Assembly: GCF_006874625.1 (NCBI RefSeq)
Contig: NZ_CP030034.1
Coordinates: forward strand, 2,418,001-2,482,000
Direction: 5' to 3'
DNA length: 64,000 bases
Source: Bdellovibrio sp. NC01
GTDB taxonomy: Bacteria; Bdellovibrionota; Bdellovibrionia; Bdellovibrionales; Bdellovibrionaceae
The translations under genes were made by a program, and so were the position numbers. The notes below the pieces were generated by a model, which saw only the letters and a list, made by a program, of their open reading frames with translations, was not told the DNA's origin and searched no databases. Shown here piece after piece: positions 45,725 to 54,201 of the stretch. Positions within the stretch are counted from its first letter, which is position 1. Each line of letters starts with the position of its first letter.

Positions 45725-46780
45725 ATGAAGCACAAAAGCTTACGTTTGGGTTTTGATGTGACTATGGAAAAGGGCACAACTTGGAAGCCTTTGAAAGTTC
45801 AATTCTGGAATCAAGAAGCTGATTTTAAAAAGTTCTCCCCTTCAGAGCCATTTAAATACATGGCTGACGCATTGACAGGTTTGTCTTTGGTCAAATTGAA
45901 CAACTACATCAAATCTCCTGTGGCAACTCCACATGTTGATTATTCTTTCGCCTTCGATGCATGGAAAGCTTTAGACCCGCATGTCGAGCTTTACGAAAGA
46001 TCCAATGCTCGCGTGCGTGCATTGCAATCACATCTTGCTGTTGTTGATCCAAAATTGTGCGCAGAGTTTGAACATCAGTTCAACGAAAGCTTTGATTTGG
46101 CGATGAAACCTTGGGGTGTTGACCTTTCAGAGTTGTGCCACCTTCTTGAGACTTTCACGTGGTTTGAAAAACAAGTCGGTTCTCCGTTGTTATATAACTT
46201 CGGTTTGAACTTCTCTAAACCATTCATGGAAAAGCTGCACTGCTTGTATTCATTCTTGTATCACTTGCGTGGCATTGTTGCCGTTGATCACAACGCTCAC
46301 GTTGAAGATCACTCGCACGAAGCTGTTAAAGTCGATGCAATTTCTGATTACTTGCCACGCGCTGAATACATCGTGAACGATGCTTTGCTGTATTGGAATT
46401 TCAAAAAATTGGCTCAGCCATTCACAGGTCCTAAAGCAGATGCTCGTGTTGAAAAACTTTTTGCGCATCCAATGGAAAAAGCTTTCCACAAGTATTCGCA
46501 CAACGCTTGCCACTTGGTTGATAATCTTCCAAAAAGTTTCGTGAATTCATTGAATCCTGTTGAACTTGAAGAAGCTTTGTTCTTGGTGCAAATGGATTGG
46601 TTGTTGGGCTCGCCTGCGGGCTTGTGCTTCAAAATCCGCGAAGAACTTTTTGGTCTGCAAAGTGGTTACGAAAAAGTTTTCTGGAAAGACAACGAACCGA
46701 AGTTCCACAGCAAACCATTTGCCTTGCACTTGGCTTGTGAGCTGACTCCAGAAACTGTGTTCGGTACAAAAGCCGCATAA
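45725..46780 (+). CDS. Conserved-looking cytoplasmic protein of unknown function
   Basis: A 351-residue protein without signal peptide or membrane helix; it looks mainly alpha-helical, with many aromatic and histidine residues (HHRGIVAVDHNAHVEDHSHEA region reads YHLRGIVAVDHNAHVEDHSHE; also HKYSHNACHLVDNL). AAGGAG precedes ATG 45725 at five bases, so this start is preferred over GTG 45719. Codon use is like that of its neighbours and highly biased, suggesting good expression. I do not recognise the family. It is monocistronic, divergent from tatD and ends in a terminator shared with the DedA gene. Confidence 0.8.
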   Translation: MKHKSLRLGFDVTMEKGTTWKPLKVQFWNQEADFKKFSPSEPFKYMADALTGLSLVKLNNYIKSPVATPHVDYSFAFDAWKALDPHVELYERSNARVRALQSHLAVVDPKLCAEFEHQFNESFDLAMKPWGVDLSELCHLLETFTWFEKQVGSPLLYNFGLNFSKPFMEKLHCLYSFLYHLRGIVAVDHNAHVEDHSHEAVKVDAISDYLPRAEYIVNDALLYWNFKKLAQPFTGPKADARVEKLFAHPMEKAFHKYSHNACHLVDNLPKSFVNSLNPVELEEALFLVQMDWLLGSPAGLCFKIREELFGLQSGYEKVFWKDNEPKFHSKPFALHLACELTPETVFGTKAA

Positions 46781-46824
46781 TTATAATTTAAATTTTCAGC
46801 TTTGATTTACATCTTTAGAAACAA

Positions 46825-46856
46825 AAAACCCGCTTCAAAAGAGCGGGTTTTTCTTT
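46825..46856. terminator. Bidirectional terminator between the unknown gene and dedA-like gene
   Basis: AAAACCCGCT / AGCGGGTTTT, 10 bp with a seven-base loop, flanked by A- and T-tracts on both sides (TTTTTCTTTTT on the plus strand). Confidence 0.85.
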
Positions 46857-46861
46857 TTAGA

Positions 46862-47542
46862 CTATTTAGAAGCAGCCTCTGCTCTTCTTTCTAAAAACTT
46901 CTGGCGCAATTTCTTCGCCACGAAATAGATGATCAACAATAACAAGATGATCCCAACCACGATTTTGAATTCACGCAGTTTCTTTAAAATAGGCTCGCCG
47001 TAATGAGCCAGCAAATAGATCTGAGTTGGAACTGAAATCAACGCCGCGATACCGTCGATCAACAAGAACTTCCACAATGGGAAGTGCATCATACCGCAAA
47101 CCAAGTGACCTGGGAAACGCACACCTGGAGTGAAACGGAAAATACCACATGCGTACATGCCGTATTTATGAGTCCACTCTTCCACTTTTTTCATTAGGTG
47201 CGGTGGAAACATTCTGTGCATGCGCGGATGATAAAGAAGCTTACGCCCGAAACTTCGCCCTATCGTATATATCAGCGTGTCACTAAAGACGACGGCGATA
47301 AAGGCGACAATGGCGGCATAATGAACATTCACGACAGGCGCATTAGGATATGGCGGTGGGAACACATCTGGGTTTTGGCCAACGAATGCCAAAATACCAA
47401 CGCTGATCAAAGTCAGCTCTTCTGGAATCGGCAAACCCACGGCAGAAAGCAGCATCATCCCTACGATGACAAGATAAACTGTCCCCGGTGAATATGCGAA
47501 CTGCGAGATCCATTGAAAAATGGGTTCGTTAGCTAATTCCAA
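46862..47542 (-). CDS. DedA-family inner-membrane protein
   Basis: DedA (SNARE-associated/VTT) proteins act in lipid flipping and membrane homeostasis. The 226-residue protein has GLPIPEELTLISVGILAFVGQNPD, the family segment FSDTLIYTIGRSFGRKLL, and RFTPGVRFPGHLVCGMMHFPLWKFLLIDGIAALI, with four or five hydrophobic helices and a basic tail (KKLRQKFLERR). The start codon appears to be TTG 47542, supported by AGGAGA eight bases upstream; no ATG gives the N-terminal helix. It converges on the preceding gene and is divergent from the pseudouridine synthase. Confidence 0.9.
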   Translation of the reverse strand: MELANEPIFQWISQFAYSPGTVYLVIVGMMLLSAVGLPIPEELTLISVGILAFVGQNPDVFPPPYPNAPVVNVHYAAIVAFIAVVFSDTLIYTIGRSFGRKLLYHPRMHRMFPPHLMKKVEEWTHKYGMYACGIFRFTPGVRFPGHLVCGMMHFPLWKFLLIDGIAALISVPTQIYLLAHYGEPILKKLREFKIVVGIILLLLIIYFVAKKLRQKFLERRAEAASK

Positions 47543-47640
47543 AAATAAGTTCTCCTAGCAAACTAATATGGAGTAACTTGAACGGCTTGAATACTGACGT
47601 CACACCGTGCTAAGTACAATTCCACCACGCAAGGATTAGT

Positions 47641-48489
47641 ATGCAGAGCGCAAGAGGATTTGAATACGGAGTAAAGCATATAATCAGCCCTCAGTCGGGA
47701 CTGATTGGTGATGTTTTATTAAGCACTTGCGATCTCACACTTGCTCAATTCGAAGAGTTGTTAGCACTAGGCGCGATATATTTGAATGGAGAACGTCTTC
47801 AAGATAATTTCTCGGTTTCAGAAGGTGCCTACTTAAGAGTCCACACAAAACCACGTAGATTCCCAAAGAACGATGGTCTGTGGCGTGAGCGTATTATATT
47901 TGAGAATCAACACTTTATAATTGTGAACAAAATCTCAGGCCTGCCCGTTCATGCCTCGGTTGATAACATTCAAGAAAACTTGCAAGCCTATTTAGAACAA
48001 ACCGTCGGACAAAAACTTTTTGTCACACATCGCTTAGATGTTCCCACAAAAGGTCTGATCGTCTACGCAAAGACCACCGAATTCCAAACAGCCTTCAACA
48101 AACTCTTAATCAGCAGAGAGATGACAAAAATCTATCGCGCCAAAACAATGCGCGCGCCATCTCTTGGTATGCTCACACATTTTATGGAGCCATCTCCACG
48201 CGCACCAAAAAAAGTAGATCGTGAACACCACGAAGGCTGGCAAGAATGCTTACTAGAAATTTTAAGCGTTGAAGAACAAGCAGATAAAACCTTTGATGTA
48301 AAAATCAAACTGCACACAGGAAGAACCCACCAAATCCGCGCACAGTTAGGTTTCGAAAACTGCCCCATCATAGGCGACCACGCCTACGGCGCAGAAAAAA
48401 TCTGGACAGAAGAAAAAATCGAACTAGAAGCCAATGAACTCAGCTTCACAAATCCAATCACTAACGAACATCATCATTTCAAATTATAG
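47641..48489 (+). CDS. RluA-family RNA pseudouridine synthase
   Basis: The enzyme isomerises uridine in rRNA or tRNA. The 282-residue protein has a short S4-like N-terminal part (QFEELLALGAIYLNGERLQDNF), the catalytic core IIVNKISGLPVHAS and HRLDVPTKGLIVYAKT with the active-site Asp in HRLD, and the C-terminal GRTHQIRAQL...DHAYG signature. Which site it modifies is not decidable. AAGGA precedes the ATG. The base composition of the 3' half is richer in A than in the neighbours. It ends in a terminator shared with the outer-membrane gene. Confidence 0.93.
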   Translation: MQSARGFEYGVKHIISPQSGLIGDVLLSTCDLTLAQFEELLALGAIYLNGERLQDNFSVSEGAYLRVHTKPRRFPKNDGLWRERIIFENQHFIIVNKISGLPVHASVDNIQENLQAYLEQTVGQKLFVTHRLDVPTKGLIVYAKTTEFQTAFNKLLISREMTKIYRAKTMRAPSLGMLTHFMEPSPRAPKKVDREHHEGWQECLLEILSVEEQADKTFDVKIKLHTGRTHQIRAQLGFENCPIIGDHAYGAEKIWTEEKIELEANELSFTNPITNEHHHFKL

Positions 48490-48501
48490 AATACAGAAAT
48501 A

Positions 48502-48528
48502 AAAAAGGCCGCTCGAAGCGGCCTTTTT
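48502..48528. terminator. Bidirectional terminator after the pseudouridine synthase
   Basis: AAAAAGGCCGCT / AGCGGCCTTTTT is a 12-bp perfect stem with a three-base loop (CGA), between two convergent stops. Confidence 0.9.
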
Positions 48529-48539
48529 CTTTACTACGC

Positions 48540-49469
48540 TTAAAACACGTAAGCGTTTGTCATTAAAGAGTACTGTGTATTGAATGGCTGCCAAATTTTA
48601 ACATCTTGGCCTCTGTAGCTATTAAGCATTGTATCGTTGCTCATACCAAGCGTGAACGATAGACCACGCATGGGACGAATCCACACGTCGACACCCAAAC
48701 GCAATGCAGTCGTGTGGTTGCCATCAAGCTCTTCAACGTTTGAAGTGTGGTACCAGCTTTCATTGAAACCTGTTTTAGTTGTGACGCTGAACATGCTGTT
48801 GATGTCGTATTGAAATTGTAGGTAGTGCTCAAGACCGAACTGTTTGTTCGTTTGACGTGGGTCCGTTACGTAGAATGAGCCGTCATCATACATTGGAATA
48901 GTATCGTTCAAAGATGCCGTTCTGCTTTGCCAGTAGATATCTGGTTTCGCAACGTAGGCAACGCTTAATGAACGCGTGATTTGATAATCAGCGTAACCTT
49001 CCAAACGGATTTTTGTGATCAAACCTTGGTTCTGAGATTGTTTGCTTGTTGGAAGATAAGCTTTCACCTTACCAGACAAATCCACGTCACCGATGTAACC
49101 CAAGTCATAGTTTGAATACACGAAATGAATATCAGCTAAAGAAAAATCAGAAGTCACTTCATCGCCGTACTCGTTGTTACCTGCAGTATTGAAATACCAT
49201 GGCAAACGCATTGAAGCTTTTTGTACAGAATCGATTTTGTAGTTCACTGACAAGTAGTCATAAGAATCAACAGAGCGATTTGATTTCTCTTCTTTACCTG
49301 GTTTCATATTGCTGACAGAGGCGATCGAGAAGAAAGTAAGAGACCAATCATTTGCTCTGCCAGAAATAGAAGTTGAAAGTGCAGCGTCGTCAGCATCCAA
49401 AATCGCAGCAAAAGCTGGAGAGGCTAAAAAGGTGCTGGCAACAGCAAGGCTTAAAATCTTCTTCAACAT
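48540..49469 (-). CDS. Outer-membrane beta-barrel-like protein
   Basis: A 309-residue protein with a signal peptide (to about residue 21, PAFA) and alternating amphipathic strands rich in Tyr, Trp and Phe, ending in Phe (TQYSLMTNAYVF) as outer-membrane barrels do. It contains segments such as LEGYADYQITRSLSVAYVAKPDIYWQS and RLGVDVWIRPMRGLSFTLGMSNDT. AGGAGATAGAT precedes the ATG. Function is unknown. The codon use suggests good expression. It is divergent from the EEP lipoprotein. Confidence 0.82.
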   Translation of the reverse strand: MLKKILSLAVASTFLASPAFAAILDADDAALSTSISGRANDWSLTFFSIASVSNMKPGKEEKSNRSVDSYDYLSVNYKIDSVQKASMRLPWYFNTAGNNEYGDEVTSDFSLADIHFVYSNYDLGYIGDVDLSGKVKAYLPTSKQSQNQGLITKIRLEGYADYQITRSLSVAYVAKPDIYWQSRTASLNDTIPMYDDGSFYVTDPRQTNKQFGLEHYLQFQYDINSMFSVTTKTGFNESWYHTSNVEELDGNHTTALRLGVDVWIRPMRGLSFTLGMSNDTMLNSYRGQDVKIWQPFNTQYSLMTNAYVF

Positions 49470-49623
49470 ATCTATCTCCTCGAAAGTCCGAATAAATTCT
49501 CGTCGGTTATGCCATAGCGCCTTGCATTACACAATAGCCAAAGTTTAGACACCCGATGTCTCATTAAAATCCTAAAACTCTTTACGCTTGAGTCATGAAA
49601 GCAAACCCCTTACCTTTGGGGGC

Positions 49624-50826
49624 ATGAAAAACTTTCGATCTGTCCAAAAATTAATCAGCTCTGTTTTCGCTCTTATTTTCTTCGTTGTTATCACTGGTTG
49701 TGCGGTTGGCTTCCAGAAAGATAAATGGGATCTACCCAGCAAAGCGCCGAATGAAATCAGCGTGATGTCTTTCAATATGGAGAACTTGTTCGACACAGTT
49801 CACACACCAGGACACGAGGACTACACATATCTTCCTAAGAGTGTAAAACAAAGCGATCCAGCGATGCGCGAAGGCTGTATGAAAGCGAATGATTCTTCAT
49901 ATCGCCGTAACGAATGCTTCGGTACAGATTGGACTCCAGAAGCTCTAGATAAAAAACTGACAAACATCTCTAAAGTTGTATTAGACGTTGATGGCAACGG
50001 CCCAGACAACTTGTTAATTATGGAAATCGAAAGCGATGTTGTTCTTCATAAACTCAACACAGAGTACTTGAAGAAAGCGAATTACATCACAGAAGTTATT
50101 ATTGATGGCCCAGACAAGCGCGGTATCAACGTGGCGTTCTTGTCGCGTTTCCCATTGGTTGGAAAACCGGTTCTTCATCCGATCCCATGGAAGCCAAAAA
50201 ACGATAACGATAAAACTTGGATGGAACGTTCACGTCGTATCTTAGAGGTGACTGTCAAAGCTCCAAACGGTGATCCTATCACGTTCTTCGTAGCCCACTA
50301 CCCTTCACAAGCGAATCCGACTTACTGGCGCCAACAAATCGCTCAGTTCACAGTGGATTTGATGAAAGGCAAAGGCCCGAACGCGATGGTTATCGCGGGT
50401 GGCGACTTGAACATCACACACGAAGAAGAAGACAAAGAGCACATCTTCAAAGACATCTTAAGCCAAGGTGGCGCGGTTTCTCACTTCGTGGGTTGCAAAG
50501 ACTGCCCGGGCTCTCACAACTATAAAAAATCATGGTCTTTCCTAGACGCTCAAATCTACGGTAAAGCCTTGCTTGCTGACGGTACAGGTTCTTACGAAAT
50601 GGAACCAGCAACTATCGACGTGATTCGCTACAATCAAGTTCACTTGTCGAAAGGTAAATATCCAAAACGCTGGGACTACGACACACAAACAGGCGTGTCA
50701 GACCACTTCCCACTTTATGTTCGTTTGAAACAAAGAAGTGAAGCCAAGACTCCCGTAAAAGACGAACCAGCAGCGACAGAGAAAAAAGCTGACAAGAAAG
50801 AAACGAAGTCTAAAAAGAAAAAATAA
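49624..50826 (+). CDS. Endonuclease/exonuclease/phosphatase-family lipoprotein
   Basis: From ATG 49624 (GGGGG just upstream) the product has 400 residues with a lipoprotein signal (lipobox VITGC). The EEP fold is shown by VMSFNMENLFD at the start, LLIMEIESD, FFVAHYPSQ, GGDLNITH and the C-terminal SDHFPLYV, supplying the metal-binding Asn, Glu, Asp and His residues. It is an envelope-tethered nuclease or phosphodiesterase. The last 27 residues are almost only Lys, Glu, Ala and Thr, ending in KSKKKK, an unusual tail. A strong terminator follows. Confidence 0.9.
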   Translation: MKNFRSVQKLISSVFALIFFVVITGCAVGFQKDKWDLPSKAPNEISVMSFNMENLFDTVHTPGHEDYTYLPKSVKQSDPAMREGCMKANDSSYRRNECFGTDWTPEALDKKLTNISKVVLDVDGNGPDNLLIMEIESDVVLHKLNTEYLKKANYITEVIIDGPDKRGINVAFLSRFPLVGKPVLHPIPWKPKNDNDKTWMERSRRILEVTVKAPNGDPITFFVAHYPSQANPTYWRQQIAQFTVDLMKGKGPNAMVIAGGDLNITHEEEDKEHIFKDILSQGGAVSHFVGCKDCPGSHNYKKSWSFLDAQIYGKALLADGTGSYEMEPATIDVIRYNQVHLSKGKYPKRWDYDTQTGVSDHFPLYVRLKQRSEAKTPVKDEPAATEKKADKKETKSKKKK

Positions 50827-50863
50827 GCTGCCAAACTCCTGTGAAATTGGAGTAGCGGAAAAT

Positions 50864-50891
50864 AAAAAGGCCACTGACGAGTGGCCTTTTT
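50864..50891. terminator. Bidirectional terminator after the EEP lipoprotein gene
   Basis: AAAAAGGCCACT / AGTGGCCTTTTT, 12 bp with a four-base loop (GACG), between two convergent genes. Confidence 0.9.
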
Positions 50892-50916
50892 ATTTCTCAA
50901 AGAAGAGTTCTACAGT

Positions 50917-51870
50917 TTATGGAACCTGTAGGCGGCTAATATCAACTGTCGGACGTTTTCCGCAAGTTGCAAGATCTTTGACCCAACCTTTGATTGTGAT
51001 GCTATCTTCGGCGAACGTAACTTTATATTGGTTTTTCGGACCAGCACTCGCATCAACAGTACCAACAAGCTTGTTGCACATACCGTTTAGATTCAACGCT
51101 AGCGCACCACCTTTAAGGTTTGAATTGAATGTCTTGCCGTTAAAGCCTGGATAAGTCATCGCTGCATCCATAGAAACGATTTTAACATCTGAAGTTAGCA
51201 ACGAAGCTTTATCAACAACCACAGTCACTGCGATAGTCACTGCGTTTGGCACATTCTTGCCACCTTTTGAGCCGGAGATTTGACCCGCAGATTTCAATTC
51301 AATTTTTAAATTCGCTGCATCTACTGAAGTTGCTTTTACTGCGTATGTTTCTTCTTCTAAATTTACGTAAGTCTTTTTAGCGTCTGGATTGTCGACAGTT
51401 GAATTCACATTCGCACCAGTCGCAGACAAAGACTCAAGCAAGCCATCTTTCATAGTATAAACGACGTTAATACTTTTACTAGCTTTAGCAACCCAAGCGG
51501 CATCATTAGATTGGTAAGTATAACCTTGATAAACAGACGTAATCTTAGCCGTCTTTGCACCGTCTTCACGATCTTGACCCGCTTCAACCACGTATTGAGT
51601 TTTGCGAGCTTCGGTGTCACCACTGATCGCAACCTTAACTAACTCTACTGCTTCAATTTGTTTTTCCATCAAGAATGAAGACAGCGAGTAATTACTTAAG
51701 CTGAACTCGTTAGCGTTCTTTTGGTTAGCCTTACCGTTGCCTTTATTATTAAGCTGACGGATTTTCGCACGTTGATCGTCAGTACCGACTTTCACGTCAC
51801 GAGGTGTGCAGGCCGCAAGACCCATCAAAGAAGAAACGAATAGCGCTGGAATTAGTTTGCTTGTTTTCAT
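50917..51870 (-). CDS. Lipoprotein of unknown function
   Basis: A 317-residue lipoprotein with lipobox LAAC (Cys about 21), an Asn/Lys/Gly-rich linker (NNKGNGKANQKNANE) and a beta-rich mature domain (VVYTMKDGLLESLSATGANVN, LKIELKSAGQISGSKGGKN, VTIAVTVVVDKASLL) with two Cys near the end (GMCNK, ATCGK) that may pair. I do not recognise the family. It lies 73 bases downstream of the RlmL-like gene on the same strand and may be the last gene of that operon or separate. The ribosome-binding site is weak. Confidence 0.8.
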   Translation of the reverse strand: MKTSKLIPALFVSSLMGLAACTPRDVKVGTDDQRAKIRQLNNKGNGKANQKNANEFSLSNYSLSSFLMEKQIEAVELVKVAISGDTEARKTQYVVEAGQDREDGAKTAKITSVYQGYTYQSNDAAWVAKASKSINVVYTMKDGLLESLSATGANVNSTVDNPDAKKTYVNLEEETYAVKATSVDAANLKIELKSAGQISGSKGGKNVPNAVTIAVTVVVDKASLLTSDVKIVSMDAAMTYPGFNGKTFNSNLKGGALALNLNGMCNKLVGTVDASAGPKNQYKVTFAEDSITIKGWVKDLATCGKRPTVDISRLQVP

Positions 51871-51943
51871 GGTCCAGGAATCTACATGGATTCCCTGTAA
51901 ACTTCTAGGGGCTAAGTCCCAATTCTAACCGAATCCTGAAAAT

Positions 51944-53128
51944 TTACAGTGGTGTCAAAATGGTGAACAAACAGCGCAGTCCACCATTGTTAATTTTAAG
52001 CTCTTTTTCGACCTTATAACCAATAGGTGCTTTCTGAAGACGTTCTTTATCTGGAAAAAGAATACCCAAAGCTTGGGGCTTAAAGTTTGTGCAGAACGCT
52101 TCTGCTAAGCCTTTAAGGCCGCCTAAGCCCTCACTTGAAAGACGTTCTCCGTAAGGTGGGTTTACCACCATCCATAATGGACGAGCCCCCGTCCACGTCG
52201 TGTCCATCGAATTCTTATGCAGAACCTCTAAAGGCGTCGATTTGAAATCGGCCTTTTCTTGAAATTGAATTTGTCTTTCAACTTCTTTGAAATTTTCAGA
52301 GACAACCTTCAGCATTTTTTCTTCGATATCAAATCCGACAAATGCTTTAAACATATTCGAGGAAGGAAGTTCGTAGTTAAAAACGAAAGTCTCTGACAAA
52401 AACAGCTTGGGAGCTTTCTTCCATTTTTGGAAAGCAAAAGGACGCTTAAACTGACCTTGCCACAAGCTGCGCGCCTCTGTCAGGAAAGTTCCGGCACCCA
52501 TCATTGGATCCAGCAAAGTCACTTCGCGAATTTCTGCTGGAGTGGCTTCGCCAATCATTTCTTTCAACAAGTACGCCGCAATCGTTTCGCGCAAAGGGGC
52601 TTCCCCTTTCAGAACCGACCAACCACGCTTATGCAAATGTTCACCCGTTGCATCTAAAGAAATCGTGCACAGATCTTCTTCCATACGAATGTAAATCGAA
52701 CCTGCGAAATCTTTGGCCTCGGTCTTTGGAAACAATTCGCTTAATGCTTTTTCAGCACTTTCTTGCAGACGTTTTTCATTATTCAAACGACTTTTTTGCG
52801 CGGCCACTTCCCACTCGACATGGCCGTGAGCCAAATATTCTTTCCACGGCAACGCTTTAAATTTCTGATAAAACTTTGGCAGATCCTTCGTGCGAAACGA
52901 AGTCATACGCAGCAACACGCGATTCGCGGTTTTCAAAAAGAAATTAAACTGTAAAGCTGCGAACAGTTCCGTTTCAAACTCAAGTCCACCCTGCAACACT
53001 TCCACTTCTGGGAATGGCAATGAGTGGGTTTTTGAATCTTTACCTAACAAATAAGGCCAGCACTCTTTCATTTCTGCGAGTGTCGTTAATTCATAACCTA
53101 GCGGAGTTGAAACGAAAAACTTGTTCAT
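51944..53128 (-). CDS. RlmL/TrmN-type THUMP-domain RNA guanine-N2 methyltransferase
   Basis: The 394-residue protein has an N-terminal THUMP-like region (MNKFFVSTPLGYELTTLAEMKE, then ANRVLLRMTSFRTKDLPKFYQKFKALPW) and a Rossmann methyltransferase with SLDATGEHLHKRGWSVLKGEAPLRETIAAYLL, LLDPMMGAGTFLTEA and the catalytic NPPYGERL. These features fit 23S rRNA G2445-type or tRNA G6-type m2G methyltransferases; the exact site is unknown. Its ATG shares one base with the stop of the upstream outer-membrane gene (TAATG), with the ribosome-binding site TGGAGA inside that gene's last codons. Confidence 0.9.
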   Translation of the reverse strand: MNKFFVSTPLGYELTTLAEMKECWPYLLGKDSKTHSLPFPEVEVLQGGLEFETELFAALQFNFFLKTANRVLLRMTSFRTKDLPKFYQKFKALPWKEYLAHGHVEWEVAAQKSRLNNEKRLQESAEKALSELFPKTEAKDFAGSIYIRMEEDLCTISLDATGEHLHKRGWSVLKGEAPLRETIAAYLLKEMIGEATPAEIREVTLLDPMMGAGTFLTEARSLWQGQFKRPFAFQKWKKAPKLFLSETFVFNYELPSSNMFKAFVGFDIEEKMLKVVSENFKEVERQIQFQEKADFKSTPLEVLHKNSMDTTWTGARPLWMVVNPPYGERLSSEGLGGLKGLAEAFCTNFKPQALGILFPDKERLQKAPIGYKVEKELKINNGGLRCLFTILTPL

Positions 53129-54186
53129 TAAAATCTCCAGTAAGCATCAACGGTAAAGTAATAACCATCAACAGGCGATAGCTTAAACGATGAAATGTTC
53201 GTCGAGTTCACCGACAGGCCACCATGGAAGTGATCCCAAATCTTTAGATAAGTTAAATAACCACCGATCGCTTTTTTCTCGAAGTTGTAGGTCGGACCTA
53301 ACAACACGCGATCCCAATTGCCCAAGATAAATTCATATCCCGTCTGGAATGATGACGTACCCAAAGATTTAATGGCTGTTGCATCTTCGGCGTTTTCAAA
53401 ACTGAAAAGAGCCAAGGTTGCAAACGTATGCGACAAAGTGCTTTCCGAAGAAATCGAGTCCCAATAAAAGTTCAGATTCAGAGTCGATTTATCTTGTGAA
53501 GGAATTCGCGCAAACGTCGGACCGACTGAAATCACGGTCGAATTCGATTGATATGCTCTAAACTTAGCTGTCGCATTGTAAGCACCCAATAAATAACCAG
53601 GAAGAACCGCCTGCACTGTCAGCCAATCTTTCCAGCCATAATCAAGCTGACCGTACCATGTGATCAGATATTCATTTTCCCACAAGGTCTCTGCCGTATC
53701 ACCGACGGACAAACCTTGAGTGATAAGCGGCTTGTACTTTGCCGACACCAAAGGCGAGCGACGACGAATCATCAGATCCGTACTCCCCTTATAGCGCGCA
53801 TTATCCGTGGTCATATCGATATGCATCAGTTGATCGCCAACTTGGATCATTTCCGCACGTGATTGACGAAGAAGCTCACAGCGCAGTTCATAGGAACCAT
53901 CGCCACGGCCCAAGACATCTTTCACTTCAACGAATGCAATGATGCCAACATTTTTACTTTGTGAATCGACGAAGATCACTTCGCCCGGGAACCAGTCTGA
54001 ATTGTAACTGACGGCTCTGATCGTTTTACTATCAACGATAGCTTCAATACGGGCACGAGATTTTGAGTCTTTAATAACTAATGGCGGAGGATTTTTATCC
54101 TCGAGTGGAATAACCACTTCATCGTCAGTGGCATTGGCCCACAGGGCTTGCGGCAATAAAAGAATAAATAGGACCCAAAACTTCAT
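53128..54186 (-). CDS. Exported outer-membrane-barrel-like protein
   Basis: A 352-residue protein with a signal peptide (to about residue 18, ALWA), a globular N-terminal domain of about 130 residues (FPGEVIFVDSQSKNVGIIAFVEVKDVLG, RCELLRQSRAEMIQVGDQLMHIDM) that resembles periplasmic flagella- or secretin-associated loops, then a strand-rich C-terminal part (YGQLDYGWKDWLTVQAVLPGYLLG, VISVGPTFARIP) ending in YWRF, the typical last-residue Phe of barrels. Function unknown. It lies 15 bases after the 765-residue lipoprotein gene and is coupled to the RlmL-like gene by a one-base overlap. Confidence 0.78.
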   Translation of the reverse strand: MKFWVLFILLLPQALWANATDDEVVIPLEDKNPPPLVIKDSKSRARIEAIVDSKTIRAVSYNSDWFPGEVIFVDSQSKNVGIIAFVEVKDVLGRGDGSYELRCELLRQSRAEMIQVGDQLMHIDMTTDNARYKGSTDLMIRRRSPLVSAKYKPLITQGLSVGDTAETLWENEYLITWYGQLDYGWKDWLTVQAVLPGYLLGAYNATAKFRAYQSNSTVISVGPTFARIPSQDKSTLNLNFYWDSISSESTLSHTFATLALFSFENAEDATAIKSLGTSSFQTGYEFILGNWDRVLLGPTYNFEKKAIGGYLTYLKIWDHFHGGLSVNSTNISSFKLSPVDGYYFTVDAYWRF

Positions 54187-54201
54187 GGGTCCGACGATAG
54201 C

